64,000 bases of DNA, taken from contig NZ_JAMKCQ010000001.1 of the NCBI RefSeq assembly GCF_024169515.1, positions 1,922,001-1,986,000 of the forward strand, in the 5' to 3' direction. The first letter of the stretch is position 1; the number at the start of each line of letters is the position of its first letter. The notes under the pieces were generated by a model. The model was not told the DNA's origin. It was given only the letters and a program-made list of their open reading frames with translations, and did not search any database. Position numbers and translations under genes: made by a program. Below are positions 20,831 to 29,353 of the stretch, in pieces. The stretch is from Erwinia aphidicola (GTDB lineage: Bacteria; Pseudomonadota; Gammaproteobacteria; Enterobacterales; Enterobacteriaceae).

Positions 20831-20851
20831 AAAAATGCTGAGAATAAATTA

Positions 20852-20857
20852 TATAAA
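20852..20857 (+). promoter_or_regulatory. Candidate -10 element of the rightward accessory operon
   Basis: TATAAA; no clear -35 box because that position is occupied by the CRP site. The predicted start is near 20864, about 22 bp before the ketoreductase ATG. Confidence 0.55.
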
Positions 20858-20885
20858 TTCGCACTTTCATGATTAGAGCAATTGT

Positions 20886-21638
20886 ATGTCTAAAAAAGAT
20901 AATGCTTCAACATCTAGAGTTTTAGTAGTCGGTGGAACCTCTGAAATAGGCAGGAAGGTAATATCCTCGCTTGCCGGTGATGGCTATTCTATCGATTTTA
21001 CCTATTTTACTAATGTAGGATGTAAGGATGAGATCTTAGAAGAAGTTAAGTTCACTAACTCATTTAAAGTAAACCTAACCGATCTGGATGCAGTATCTGA
21101 TTTTCTTAATGATATAGCTGAAGTCAATTACGATAGTGTAATCTACTGTCCAGGTGAGAATCCGTGTAAGTTGTGTCACGATCTTGCTCAGGATGATATT
21201 GTCAGAATAACAAACCTGAATTTCGTTTCCCCAACCTTAATTTTTAATCATTTAAGTAAAAAAATGGTTGAGTCAAAGGAAAAAGATAACCTGTTGGTTT
21301 ATTTCAGCTCAATATCATCTGGCAAAGCATCAATTGGCGACTCTGTTTACGGTGCAACGAAAATTGCTACTGAAAGATATCTTGCCTCATTGAGTCTCGA
21401 ACTGGCCAGGTTTAATGTCAGAACATTATGTATATCACCGGGTTTTGTCGATACGAAAATGATGCATAACTGTCGTGAAATATCGGGGGCATCATATAAC
21501 GATATCTTAAGGTCTATACCAGCAAGAAAAATGCTACAAACAACTGACGTGGCGAAGGTTGCTGCATTTTTTATAAACAACAAAAATGTTACCACGGGTA
21601 ATACCATCGTTATTGGGAATGGAGAAAAAGTATTTTGA
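20886..21638 (+). CDS. FabG-like 3-oxoacyl-ACP reductase (SDR) of the accessory cluster
   Basis: A 250-residue classical short-chain dehydrogenase/reductase. Visible are the nucleotide-binding GGTSEIG (residues 16-22), the Ser in VYFSSISSG (about Ser142), and the catalytic Tyr155-x3-Lys159 in SVYGATK. The tail (TTGNTIVIGNGE) resembles the FabG end. It probably reduces 3-oxoacyl-ACP in the pathway encoded by the following genes. First gene of the rightward operon; its stop overlaps the ACP start (TTGA). AT-rich codon use contrasts with the flanks. Confidence 0.85.
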   Translation: MSKKDNASTSRVLVVGGTSEIGRKVISSLAGDGYSIDFTYFTNVGCKDEILEEVKFTNSFKVNLTDLDAVSDFLNDIAEVNYDSVIYCPGENPCKLCHDLAQDDIVRITNLNFVSPTLIFNHLSKKMVESKEKDNLLVYFSSISSGKASIGDSVYGATKIATERYLASLSLELARFNVRTLCISPGFVDTKMMHNCREISGASYNDILRSIPARKMLQTTDVAKVAAFFINNKNVTTGNTIVIGNGEKVF

Positions 21639-22018
21639 ACATTCAAGAAAGAATCAAAAATGTGTTTAAAAAAGTGATGTATCTCAGTGAAGATACCCAC
21701 CTGGAGAATGATAAGTCTCTTTTTTTAATCTACGATATGTCTTCTGTTGATTTCATCGATTTTGCATTTGAAATCAGAAAGGAATTCAATGTGATTTCAA
21801 AGGATGAACATCTCTGGCCTGTTAAAAGTTTAATGGATAACCCTGATTATTACTCATCTGAAAATACATGGACGGATTTGGGTTTGAAAAAAATCAATGA
21901 ATGCTTATTGCTCAGCGAGGAGTGTCTCATCATGAATAGAAAAATCACCGCGAAGGAATTGATGGAGTACTTCACTATTAACTATATTACCAAAAGGCTA
22001 AGTCAGGAGATAAAGTGA
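21635..22018 (+). CDS. Acyl carrier protein with C-terminal extension
   Basis: A 127-residue acidic protein. The helix II region DMSSVDFIDFAFEIRKEF aligns with the ACP signature DSLDTVELVMALEEEF, so Ser37 is the likely 4'-phosphopantetheine site (SSV instead of DSL). The chain is about 45 residues longer than a usual ACP; the extra C-terminal part (MNRKITAKELMEYF and following) is of unknown role. The TTG start at 21635 is chosen because GGAG lies 10 nt upstream and the helix I residues precede the only internal ATG. Coupled to both neighbours by 4-bp overlaps. Confidence 0.75.
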   Translation: MNIQERIKNVFKKVMYLSEDTHLENDKSLFLIYDMSSVDFIDFAFEIRKEFNVISKDEHLWPVKSLMDNPDYYSSENTWTDLGLKKINECLLLSEECLIMNRKITAKELMEYFTINYITKRLSQEIK

Positions 22019-22995
22019 GTAAGGTGTATATTAATGGAATAGGAGTTAATGGTGGAAGATATGGTTCGCTGAGTGAGTTGCGGGCTATATTAAATAACAA
22101 AGCGACTACTCTGATTAACAAAAATGTATCTTTAACCAGCAGAGATATGATACAGCGCGAAGATCGTGCTGTTTTAAATTCAATAACATTGATGGCCGTG
22201 AATGCACTGCATGATTTACTATCACAAAATAGTTATGATGACAGGTCTGACTGGGACATATTTACAGCATGTGATTACGCTTTTGATGATAATTTACTGT
22301 GCGATGGTATCGCACATATCAAGGAGCGGGGGAAAGATAATTTTTGGCATTCACTGGCACTGTTTTCCGAAGTCGTTAATCCACTGGAGCTATTAAGAGG
22401 GCTCCCGACAAATACCTTATACCACATATCAAAAATTTTGAACAATAACGGAAAGGGATTGCCGGTAGATGCAGGTAATTTAAGTGAATTAGTTTCTTTG
22501 AATTTTATTCAGAACAACCGTCCAACGCTTATCGTCAGTGCAGGTGGACAAACCGGAACGAAAGATAGAGTTATTCAACGTAAAAATAAATTAGCAAACA
22601 GTTTTATTCAAAATATGACATGGGGAGGGTGTGCTCTGCTTACGGGGGACTACACACCTCAAAGTATTGGCAGCATTCAGGATGTTGTATTAACCAGCGA
22701 TCAATCTGCAGACTTATCGATATATTTAGACAAATATTTACCTGCTACCGATGATGCCGTTTATTTTATTCCTTTTGGGGAACGATTGCATGAATGGGAT
22801 GACGATGCGATCGCCAGGAGTTCCCTGAAGAAGATTGATTATGATGTGATTGGATATGCTGGCCGCCCAGATATGTTAACGAAACTTGCATGTTTCATGA
22901 ACGATGATAATGTTCCGGATCAATCCATAGCTTATTTATCAGGATATGACTCGCAATATGGTTTCGGTTGCGCTGTTATACAAAAAGGAGTATGA
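22015..22995 (+). CDS. Ketosynthase-like protein lacking the active-site Cys (chain-length-factor-like)
   Basis: A 326-residue thiolase-fold, ketosynthase-like protein. The segment NPLELLRGLPTNTLYHISK corresponds to the conserved NPxxLLxxLPN..HIS stretch of ketosynthases, and the following VDAGNLSEL aligns with VSTACASG, placing Asn155 where the nucleophilic Cys should be. The second half has SAGGQTGTKDR and WGGCALLTGD. The catalytic His motifs are not seen. This is the pattern of a ketosynthase partner (KS-beta/chain length factor) that pairs with the intact ketosynthase next door. GTG start with AGGAG upstream, overlapping the ACP stop. Confidence 0.65.
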   Translation: MSKVYINGIGVNGGRYGSLSELRAILNNKATTLINKNVSLTSRDMIQREDRAVLNSITLMAVNALHDLLSQNSYDDRSDWDIFTACDYAFDDNLLCDGIAHIKERGKDNFWHSLALFSEVVNPLELLRGLPTNTLYHISKILNNNGKGLPVDAGNLSELVSLNFIQNNRPTLIVSAGGQTGTKDRVIQRKNKLANSFIQNMTWGGCALLTGDYTPQSIGSIQDVVLTSDQSADLSIYLDKYLPATDDAVYFIPFGERLHEWDDDAIARSSLKKIDYDVIGYAGRPDMLTKLACFMNDDNVPDQSIAYLSGYDSQYGFGCAVIQKGV

Positions 22996-22996
22996 A

Positions 22997-24280
22997 ATGA
23001 ACAAGGCTGAAGCATCCGTTTCTCCTCTGTGTATTAGCGTTTACAGTGCCATAACACCATTAGGAAACTCTATTGATGAGGTCTCTCCTTTTCTGAAGAA
23101 TAAAGTTTCTGGTTTTTCTGAAATAAATAAATTTCATACTGAAGATTATAAGTGTAAGTTTGCCGGAATTCCCCAGGCGTACAATAGAAATCTCGCATGG
23201 CCAGCCAAAAATGAAAGTACCCCCTATGAGGTTCTCTATGCCAGAGATGCGGCCAGTCAATTAATTCGAAAAATTAATATCTTCAATTACTATGATCCGC
23301 ATGAAGTAGGCTGTATTCTTGGTGTTGAGCAACCTATTTTAGATGTTAATATCTGCAAAGCTGTTCATGATAATTTATCCGGAGATATCACTAAAGAATC
23401 TGTATTCACCGCAGCGAGAGACAGTTTCGATGCAAAACTTTTCGAGGCTAGCACTCCCGGAGGCCTTATTAATGAAGTAAAAAAACATATACCATTCTCT
23501 GCATTTTCAATCACCTTGCCCGGTGTTTGTGCCGCATCTTTACAAAGTGTATCGATGGCTATAGAGAGTATAGAGTCAGGCACGGCAAGAGCGGTAATAT
23601 GTGGTGGCATATCTGCTAAGGTCACCCCCTTCGATTTGGCCCTCTTTGAGGGGATGGGAGTCGTCAGTACCGATGTGCGCTTTAACGCCGATGAAATGTC
23701 AAGACCATTCGATAAAGACAGGGGCGGATTTGTACTGTCTGAAGGGGCAGTCCTGTTTTTGATTGAGAGAGAGTCCGAAGTCTTAAAGCGGGGCGACAGC
23801 CCTTTGCTGCGAATTTGTGGGCATGGGTTTTCGATGAGTGCACAACATATTGTCACACCCCATACTGATGAAACTGAAATGACCTCTGCCATGTTGAGAG
23901 CACTGGAGCGATCAAAACTGAATCCTGCAGATATAGATGCCATCAGTGCTCACGGAACATCAACGCAGCAGAATGATTTACATGAAGCTAATGCTATTGC
24001 TAAGATTTTTAAACAACATAAGCCGTATGTGACGGCAACGAAGTCCAACCACGGTCATATGATGGCCGCTGCGGGAGCGATGGAAATCCTATGCATCATT
24101 TCATATTTGAAGCATGGTTATATTCCCGGTATCGCCAATCTTAATAAGGTGGATAATAATATCCCTGAGATCAATCTGGTAAAAAACACCACTGAATTTA
24201 GGCCCAGATATATACTCAAAAATTCGTTTGGGATGGGAGGTGTAGCGTCTTCTGTTATCTTTGAATCTTATATGTGTTAG
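22997..24280 (+). CDS. Beta-ketoacyl-ACP synthase (FabF-like) of the accessory cluster
   Basis: A 427-residue condensing enzyme with the full Cys-His-His set: Cys178 in LPGVCAASLQS, His319 in SAHGTSTQQND, and Lys349/His354 in ATKSNHGHMMAAAG; the C-terminal NSFGMGGVASS loop is also intact. It should condense malonyl-ACP with an acyl primer held on the neighbouring ACP or on the enzyme. The open frame begins upstream at 22946 inside the previous gene; the ATG at 22997 follows AAGGAG at a 6-nt spacing and starts one base after the previous stop. The middle is less conserved than in housekeeping FabF, suggesting a specialised pathway. Confidence 0.88.
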   Translation: MNKAEASVSPLCISVYSAITPLGNSIDEVSPFLKNKVSGFSEINKFHTEDYKCKFAGIPQAYNRNLAWPAKNESTPYEVLYARDAASQLIRKINIFNYYDPHEVGCILGVEQPILDVNICKAVHDNLSGDITKESVFTAARDSFDAKLFEASTPGGLINEVKKHIPFSAFSITLPGVCAASLQSVSMAIESIESGTARAVICGGISAKVTPFDLALFEGMGVVSTDVRFNADEMSRPFDKDRGGFVLSEGAVLFLIERESEVLKRGDSPLLRICGHGFSMSAQHIVTPHTDETEMTSAMLRALERSKLNPADIDAISAHGTSTQQNDLHEANAIAKIFKQHKPYVTATKSNHGHMMAAAGAMEILCIISYLKHGYIPGIANLNKVDNNIPEINLVKNTTEFRPRYILKNSFGMGGVASSVIFESYMC

Positions 24281-24283
24281 CCA

Positions 24284-24907
24284 ATGCTATTATACACTCT
24301 TAATGGTGATGAAGGTTGTATTTATATTTTCAGGCAGCGCCATAATGGCGTTGTCAGATTGTTGTCTCAGCTATCGTGGCTATATGTACCCGGGTATATA
24401 TTAAATTCCAGTAAGTTAACGAAAAATAAATATATCTCCTCTATTATTTTACGTGCATTTATCGGAGTGATTAACAAAGTTCAGCGGCGAAGAGGGAAGT
24501 GGTCTTTTAGTCATTCAGAAAATGAAACTCTTTGTGCGTATACTGCTACAAAATTAATTAAAAGTATTGGTGTTGATATTGAATGCGTCACTGGCAAACC
24601 ACGAGAATCAATAATAACCTATCTGGGAAATAGCATTGGTAATAACCTAATAAAAACCACTTTAAATCCCCATGAGATGGCAATCATTGTTATGTCGTGC
24701 ATGGAAAGTGCTTTTAAAGCACTCTCTTTTTCAATAAAAGAAGATTTTTCTTTAGATTTGTTTGATGTTCTATTGATAACTGAAAATACCTGTCGCCTCA
24801 GAATTAAACTCATTAAAAATGAATGCTTTATCGCTAATGTCCATTACGTCCTGAACGACAGGCGGGTCGTTTCTGTGTGCTGTGTCAGAAATACCGATTT
24901 AACCTGA
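24284..24907 (+). CDS. 4'-Phosphopantetheinyl transferase (Sfp/EntD type)
   Basis: A 207-residue protein with the Sfp-superfamily motifs: WSFSHSE (about 73-79), SIGVDIE with the Mg-binding Asp98/Glu100, and SCMESAFKAL with Glu141 and Lys145, 43 residues after Asp98. The usual K of KE is Met140, a deviation. It would transfer phosphopantetheine from CoA to Ser37 of the cluster ACP. It starts 3 bp after the ketosynthase stop and is the last gene of the rightward operon; it converges with hemY. Confidence 0.78.
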   Translation: MLLYTLNGDEGCIYIFRQRHNGVVRLLSQLSWLYVPGYILNSSKLTKNKYISSIILRAFIGVINKVQRRRGKWSFSHSENETLCAYTATKLIKSIGVDIECVTGKPRESIITYLGNSIGNNLIKTTLNPHEMAIIVMSCMESAFKALSFSIKEDFSLDLFDVLLITENTCRLRIKLIKNECFIANVHYVLNDRRVVSVCCVRNTDLT

Positions 24908-24994
24908 CCAGCCGGGAGTGATGCAGTAATTGAGTTATCACTTTCACGTCAGGTTGACGATCTGGATCCGACACTGATGCTAATGCGACAGAGT

Positions 24995-25020
24995 AAAAAA
25001 AAACCGGGCAGAGCCCGGTT
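24995..25020 (-). terminator. Terminator of the hemCDXY operon
   Basis: Stem AACCGGGC / GCCCGGTT with a 3-nt loop, followed on the reverse strand by a run of T (A run 24995-25003 on the forward strand). It lies just downstream of hemY and may also stop transcription from the accessory cluster less efficiently. Confidence 0.85.
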
Positions 25021-25038
25021 AGTTGCACCATTTAATCA

Positions 25039-26229
25039 TCAGGGATTATTCTTCAGCGTCAGCAGCAGGCCGTCGCGACGCATGCTGGCCGCTTCTTCCG
25101 GCTTGTGCTGGCGGTCCAGCGTATCGGCCAGCCAGGCATAGTCAAACGCGTCCGGGCGCTGCGCGAGCGCAGAACGGAAGGCTTCACTGGCCTGTTCCCA
25201 CTCCCCGTGCTGCATCAGCAGTTGCCCCAGCGTGCTGTACAGCAGCGGCGTGGCGCCGTGCTGCTTAATCTGCTGGCGCAGTGCTTTTTCCAGCTGCTCC
25301 GGGTTACCGGTTTTCAGGCGCGGCATCAGCAGCACCAGGCGCTCATCATACTGGCGCTTGAGGCCATCCAGCACGATTTGCTGCGCGGTGTCATGGTCGT
25401 CACAGACGATCAGGTGATCGGCCATGGCGACCTGCAATGCAGTTTCATGACGCGTTTTACGGCTCTGATTCTGCCACCAGCGCTTCAGGCCATCGCTGCC
25501 CTGATCGGCCATTGCCTGGCTCATCAGACCCAGCCATGCCTGCTGCTGTAGCGCAACACGATGAGTTTCATCACCCACCTGCACTTTCTCCATCGCTGGC
25601 AGAATATCTAACAGCGCGCTCCATGCTTGAGTGCGCACGTAAGCCTGCTCGGCCAGGCGCAGCACTTCAGGATGACGCGGAGCAATCTCCAGCAGGCGGT
25701 CAACGCCGTGACGGGCGGCGTGATCTTCATTACGTGCCAGCTGGATGCGCACGCGGGTAATCTCAACCGGCAGCGGGTCGCCGTCGTTGAGCTCGGTGGC
25801 ACGTTCCAGATGCTGATTGGCGCGGATTTCGTCACCGCGCTGCTGAGCGGCCTCAGCGGCCAGCAGATAGTTGACCATAGGCTGCTCAGCGTGATCGGCA
25901 TGGCGCGACAGCAGTTTTTCCACCTGCTGGTAGTCACCTTCCGCCAGCTTCACCAGCGCAGCATTGGTCTGCTTGCGGGCGCTGCGGCGTTTACGACCGG
26001 TGAACCAGCCACGGGTGCGGGCGCCGGTGCGGAAAATGCGGCGCAGCAGCCATTCGATAGCGAGGATCGCCAGCAGCGCCAGCACCAGCATAATCACCAG
26101 GCCAGTCACGCTGGTTTCAATATTCCAGTTATCGGTCTGGATCAGCACATAGCCCTGATGGCCCGCTATCATTGGGCCAATCACCACGCCAGCGATTAAC
26201 AGCAGGAAAAGAAGGAGAACTTTTAACAT
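25039..26229 (-). CDS. hemY: Inner-membrane TPR protein HemY
   Basis: A 396-residue protein with two N-terminal membrane helices (about 1-20 and 40-62) and a cytoplasmic TPR-rich domain (for example EGDYQQVEKLLSRHA, LLAAEAAQQRGDEIRANQHLERATEL, LLMQHGEWEQASEAFRSAL). It is linked to haem synthesis only by operon position and regulation; it is not the protoporphyrinogen oxidase of the same name in Bacillus. Last gene of hemC-hemD-hemX-hemY, 2 bp after hemX. Confidence 0.94.
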   Translation of the reverse strand: MLKVLLLFLLLIAGVVIGPMIAGHQGYVLIQTDNWNIETSVTGLVIMLVLALLAILAIEWLLRRIFRTGARTRGWFTGRKRRSARKQTNAALVKLAEGDYQQVEKLLSRHADHAEQPMVNYLLAAEAAQQRGDEIRANQHLERATELNDGDPLPVEITRVRIQLARNEDHAARHGVDRLLEIAPRHPEVLRLAEQAYVRTQAWSALLDILPAMEKVQVGDETHRVALQQQAWLGLMSQAMADQGSDGLKRWWQNQSRKTRHETALQVAMADHLIVCDDHDTAQQIVLDGLKRQYDERLVLLMPRLKTGNPEQLEKALRQQIKQHGATPLLYSTLGQLLMQHGEWEQASEAFRSALAQRPDAFDYAWLADTLDRQHKPEEAASMRRDGLLLTLKNNP

Positions 26230-26231
26230 GG

Positions 26232-27371
26232 TTATTCTCCCTGCTGCGCGGGTTTAGCGGCATTCACAGAAGGTTGTGCCAACAGGTTACGTACGCGGGT
26301 CTGCATCAATTTATCCAGCAGTGGCTGGCTTTCCAGCGCGTCCGGCACGTCCATCGACACGCTCTGCTGGCTCAGTTCATCGAGCTGGCTGAGAAACGCC
26401 TTGGTGCTGGCATCGTTAGTATCGAACCAGGCACGCACCCAGGCGGAAACGGTATCGATCGACTGCTTATAGATTTCGTCCTGGTGGCGCGGTACGGCCT
26501 GGGCGGCAATCAACAGGCGCGAACGGATATTTTCACGCAGATAAACGTCCTGATTCGGTGCCAGCAGCGGCTCAGCGGTGGCATCGCGGCGGCGGATGGT
26601 GATGAAATCATCCATAAAGTTATGCCAGCTTTTCACCAGGTTCTGGCGCCATTCACGCAGGGATGAAGAGAGTTCGCCGCTGTCGGCATCCATTGGCTCA
26701 TCATCGCTGTTGTTGTCGGCAAGGCGCAGATTATCCACGCCGTTAGACAGCTGGTTCAGCTTAAGGATGATGCCGTCATAGTCGACCTGGCTGAGGGTGG
26801 AAAGCGTGCTGATATCCTGCGCCAGGGCGCGACGTGCGTCGATCAGGCTGGGATCGTTCATATCGGCCAGGCTGGCGTCGGCGCTCTTCAGCAGCGCGGC
26901 GGCGGTGGTGACATCCTGATCGCTCCACAGCTTGCGCCCGGCCATTTTCACCAGATAATCAGACTGGGCCAGCAGCCAGGTTTGTGCATCGCTGCCGGAA
27001 ATCGTCGCAACCTTCTCTTTCAGTTCGTCGAGCTGCTGGCTCATCGCCGTTTGCTGCTGACGCGCTGTATCCAGTGCGCTGGTCTGCGTTGCCAGCTGCT
27101 GAACCAGTGACTGCCGGTCGCTGACCGACTGCTGCTGCAGTTCAGAGAGCTGTGCGGCCAGTGCCTGGCTGGCAGCGGCCTGCTGTTGAGCCTGATGCTT
27201 CCCATACATATAGAGGCCACCGCCCACTGCCAGCGCAATCGCGATAGCGACAATGCTGAGCACGGTGGCGCTATTTTTCGCTTTACGCGCTGGCGTAGAT
27301 TCAGGTGTTGAGGTTTCAACCGCTGGGGTGGTCTCTTCAACCATGGCGGAGGAATCTTTGTGTTCCGTCAT
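26232..27371 (-). CDS. hemX: HemX, membrane-anchored protein of the hem operon
   Basis: A 379-residue protein with an acidic/Pro-Thr N-terminal tail, one membrane helix ([21 protein letters not shown]), a Gln-rich coiled coil (about 60-130) and a periplasmic HemX domain ([23 protein letters not shown]). Older annotation as uroporphyrinogen-III methyltransferase is not supported by motifs: no SAM-binding signature is visible. It lies between hemD (6 bp) and hemY (2 bp). Confidence 0.93.
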   Translation of the reverse strand: MTEHKDSSAMVEETTPAVETSTPESTPARKAKNSATVLSIVAIAIALAVGGGLYMYGKHQAQQQAAASQALAAQLSELQQQSVSDRQSLVQQLATQTSALDTARQQQTAMSQQLDELKEKVATISGSDAQTWLLAQSDYLVKMAGRKLWSDQDVTTAAALLKSADASLADMNDPSLIDARRALAQDISTLSTLSQVDYDGIILKLNQLSNGVDNLRLADNNSDDEPMDADSGELSSSLREWRQNLVKSWHNFMDDFITIRRRDATAEPLLAPNQDVYLRENIRSRLLIAAQAVPRHQDEIYKQSIDTVSAWVRAWFDTNDASTKAFLSQLDELSQQSVSMDVPDALESQPLLDKLMQTRVRNLLAQPSVNAAKPAQQGE

Positions 27372-27377
27372 AATGGC

Positions 27378-28124
27378 TCATCCCATATTAAGTGCGCGTA
27401 GTAACGCGTCATTATCGGCACCCCCGGCGACACAGATGTTCGCCCAGCCCAGTTCCCTGGCCAGGGTAGCCAAACGTTCACTGACGACAACAAGCCGACA
27501 GTGCAGAAGCCATTCATCCCGATCGACCTCGGGGAATAGCGAGTAAAGCTGTTGCAGCATCTCTCCGCTGGTGACCACCAGGGTGTCTATTCCCTGATTG
27601 CGCCAGCGCCGGCCCTGCTCCGCGCCGTGGTAATACTTTGCACACCGTTGATAGCACTCAATAAACTCTACCTGAGCGCCACGGTTAAGCAAAGTTTCCG
27701 CCAGTAATTCACGCCCGCCGTTGCCGCGCAGAATCAACGCCCGCTTGCCAGCGACCGCCTGCAGCGCCGGGAGTTGAATAAGAATTTCACTGGTTTCCTG
27801 CTCGTGCGGCCAGACAACGTCGTAACCGCTGACGGCATGCAGCGCCAGCGCGGTGCTGCGGCCTATAGCATAATAGTTCAGGCTGGCGGGCCATGTTGCT
27901 CCGGCGCGCATTAACGCGGGCTGAGCATAGTGAATGGCGTGCTGTGAGAGAATAAACACCAGATCCCCGTCCTGCAATGCGCTCAGGCGTGCGGGTAGAA
28001 GGTCCAGCTGAGTTCCGGGGGTAAATTCAATCAGCGGAAAGGCCCAGGCAACCTGGCCGCGTGCGCACAAACGGCTGACCAGCTCATCTGCGGCAGGTGA
28101 CGGACGGGTTACCAGGATACTCAT
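27378..28124 (-). CDS. hemD: Uroporphyrinogen-III synthase
   Basis: Closes hydroxymethylbilane to uroporphyrinogen III with inversion of ring D. The 248-residue two-domain HemD fold has [15 protein letters not shown] at the start, [30 protein letters not shown] and [15 protein letters not shown]. Overlaps hemC by 4 bp. Confidence 0.95.
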   Translation of the reverse strand: MSILVTRPSPAADELVSRLCARGQVAWAFPLIEFTPGTQLDLLPARLSALQDGDLVFILSQHAIHYAQPALMRAGATWPASLNYYAIGRSTALALHAVSGYDVVWPHEQETSEILIQLPALQAVAGKRALILRGNGGRELLAETLLNRGAQVEFIECYQRCAKYYHGAEQGRRWRNQGIDTLVVTSGEMLQQLYSLFPEVDRDEWLLHCRLVVVSERLATLARELGWANICVAGGADNDALLRALNMG

Positions 28125-29062
28125 GTTGGTGGATTTCCCTGATAAACCTCGGCGAGAATTTCGCGCGCGCCGTTATCCAGCAGCTCTTCCGCCAGCGAAA
28201 TGCCCATTTTCTCGGCATCCGCACGCGGGCCACGGCGTTCACCGCTGACCATTTGACTGCCGTCCGGTGAACCCACCAGACCGCGCAGCCACAGCTGCTC
28301 ACCTTCCAGCAGCGCGAAGCTGCCGATAGGCACCTGACAGCCACCTTCCAGCCGGGTGTTCATCGCACGTTCAGCCAGCACGCGGCAGGCCGTGTCTGCA
28401 TCATTCAGCGCTGCCAGTAGCCCGATGGTATAAGCGTCATCAAGGCGGCACTCAATGCCCACCGCGCCCTGGCCAACGGCAGGAAGCGACTCCTCAGCGG
28501 GCATGATCTGGCGAATGCGATCGCCAAGGCCCAGGCGCTTTAATCCGGCCACGGCCAAAATAATCGCGTCATACTCTCCGGCATCCAGCTTGCTTAAGCG
28601 GGTGCCGACGTTACCCCGCAGCGAGCGGATCACCAGATCCGGACGACGTGCGCTGATCTGGCACTGACGGCGCAGGCTGGAAGTGCCGACAATGGCGCCC
28701 TGCGGCAGCGCGTCAACCGAATCATAATGATGGGAGACAAACGCATCGTGCGGATCTTCTCGTTCACAGATCGTCACCAGCCCCAAACCCTCAGGAAAAG
28801 CGACCGGGACATCTTTCATCGAGTGCACGGCAATATCGGCGCGGCCTTCCAGCATCGCCTGTTCCAGCTCTTTGACGAACAGACCCTTGCCGCCCACCTT
28901 CGCCAGTGGCGTGTCAAGGATCACATCACCCTTGGTGACCATCGGCACCAGTTCGACGCGCAGCCCCGGATGGCTGGCGGTTAAACGCTGCTGTACGTAC
29001 TCCGCCTGCCATAAGGCCAGCGGACTTTGCCTGGTGGCAATTCTTAAAATTTTGTCTAACAT
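28121..29062 (-). CDS. hemC: Porphobilinogen deaminase (hydroxymethylbilane synthase)
   Basis: Condenses four porphobilinogens using the covalently bound dipyrromethane cofactor. The 313-residue product has [16 protein letters not shown], the catalytic Asp region [13 protein letters not shown], the [14 protein letters not shown] loop, and the cofactor cysteine in [14 protein letters not shown]. First gene of the hem operon, divergent from cyaA with about 290 bp between. Confidence 0.97.
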   Translation of the reverse strand: MLDKILRIATRQSPLALWQAEYVQQRLTASHPGLRVELVPMVTKGDVILDTPLAKVGGKGLFVKELEQAMLEGRADIAVHSMKDVPVAFPEGLGLVTICEREDPHDAFVSHHYDSVDALPQGAIVGTSSLRRQCQISARRPDLVIRSLRGNVGTRLSKLDAGEYDAIILAVAGLKRLGLGDRIRQIMPAEESLPAVGQGAVGIECRLDDAYTIGLLAALNDADTACRVLAERAMNTRLEGGCQVPIGSFALLEGEQLWLRGLVGSPDGSQMVSGERRGPRADAEKMGISLAEELLDNGAREILAEVYQGNPPT

Positions 29063-29217
29063 GCTTGATACCGTTTTGATCGTTCACTGATTATCCTATC
29101 ATTGAACCGGGAAGGCTGTCAGTTAAACGGCGGCACACGGACGTATTGCAGTAGGTTGAACGCAAAATGTGCTAAACTGTTAAGTAGCGCAACTTTCTTT
29201 ACGGTCAATCTGCCAGG

Positions 29218-29233
29218 TGTTAGATTGATCACG
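29218..29233. promoter_or_regulatory. CRP site in the cyaA promoter region
   Basis: TGTTA-N6-TCACG, with the flanking sequence AGGTGTTAGATTGATCACGT nearly the same as the known E. coli cyaA P2 CRP site. It implies feedback repression of cyaA by cAMP-CRP. Confidence 0.75.
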
Positions 29234-29353
29234 TTTCCAGCAAAATTCTGCACGACTATTTTTAAAGCAAACGGCAGATTTCGGAAACCGAACTTTTATA
29301 TACCCTTTTCAGTCCATAAGGGTGTAAGCACTGGGACAATCAGGCGAGACGTC

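Noticed and set aside
29102..29353. 84-codon extension of cyaA
   Set aside because: It covers the promoter region with the CRP site; the family N-terminus starts at the TTG at 29354.
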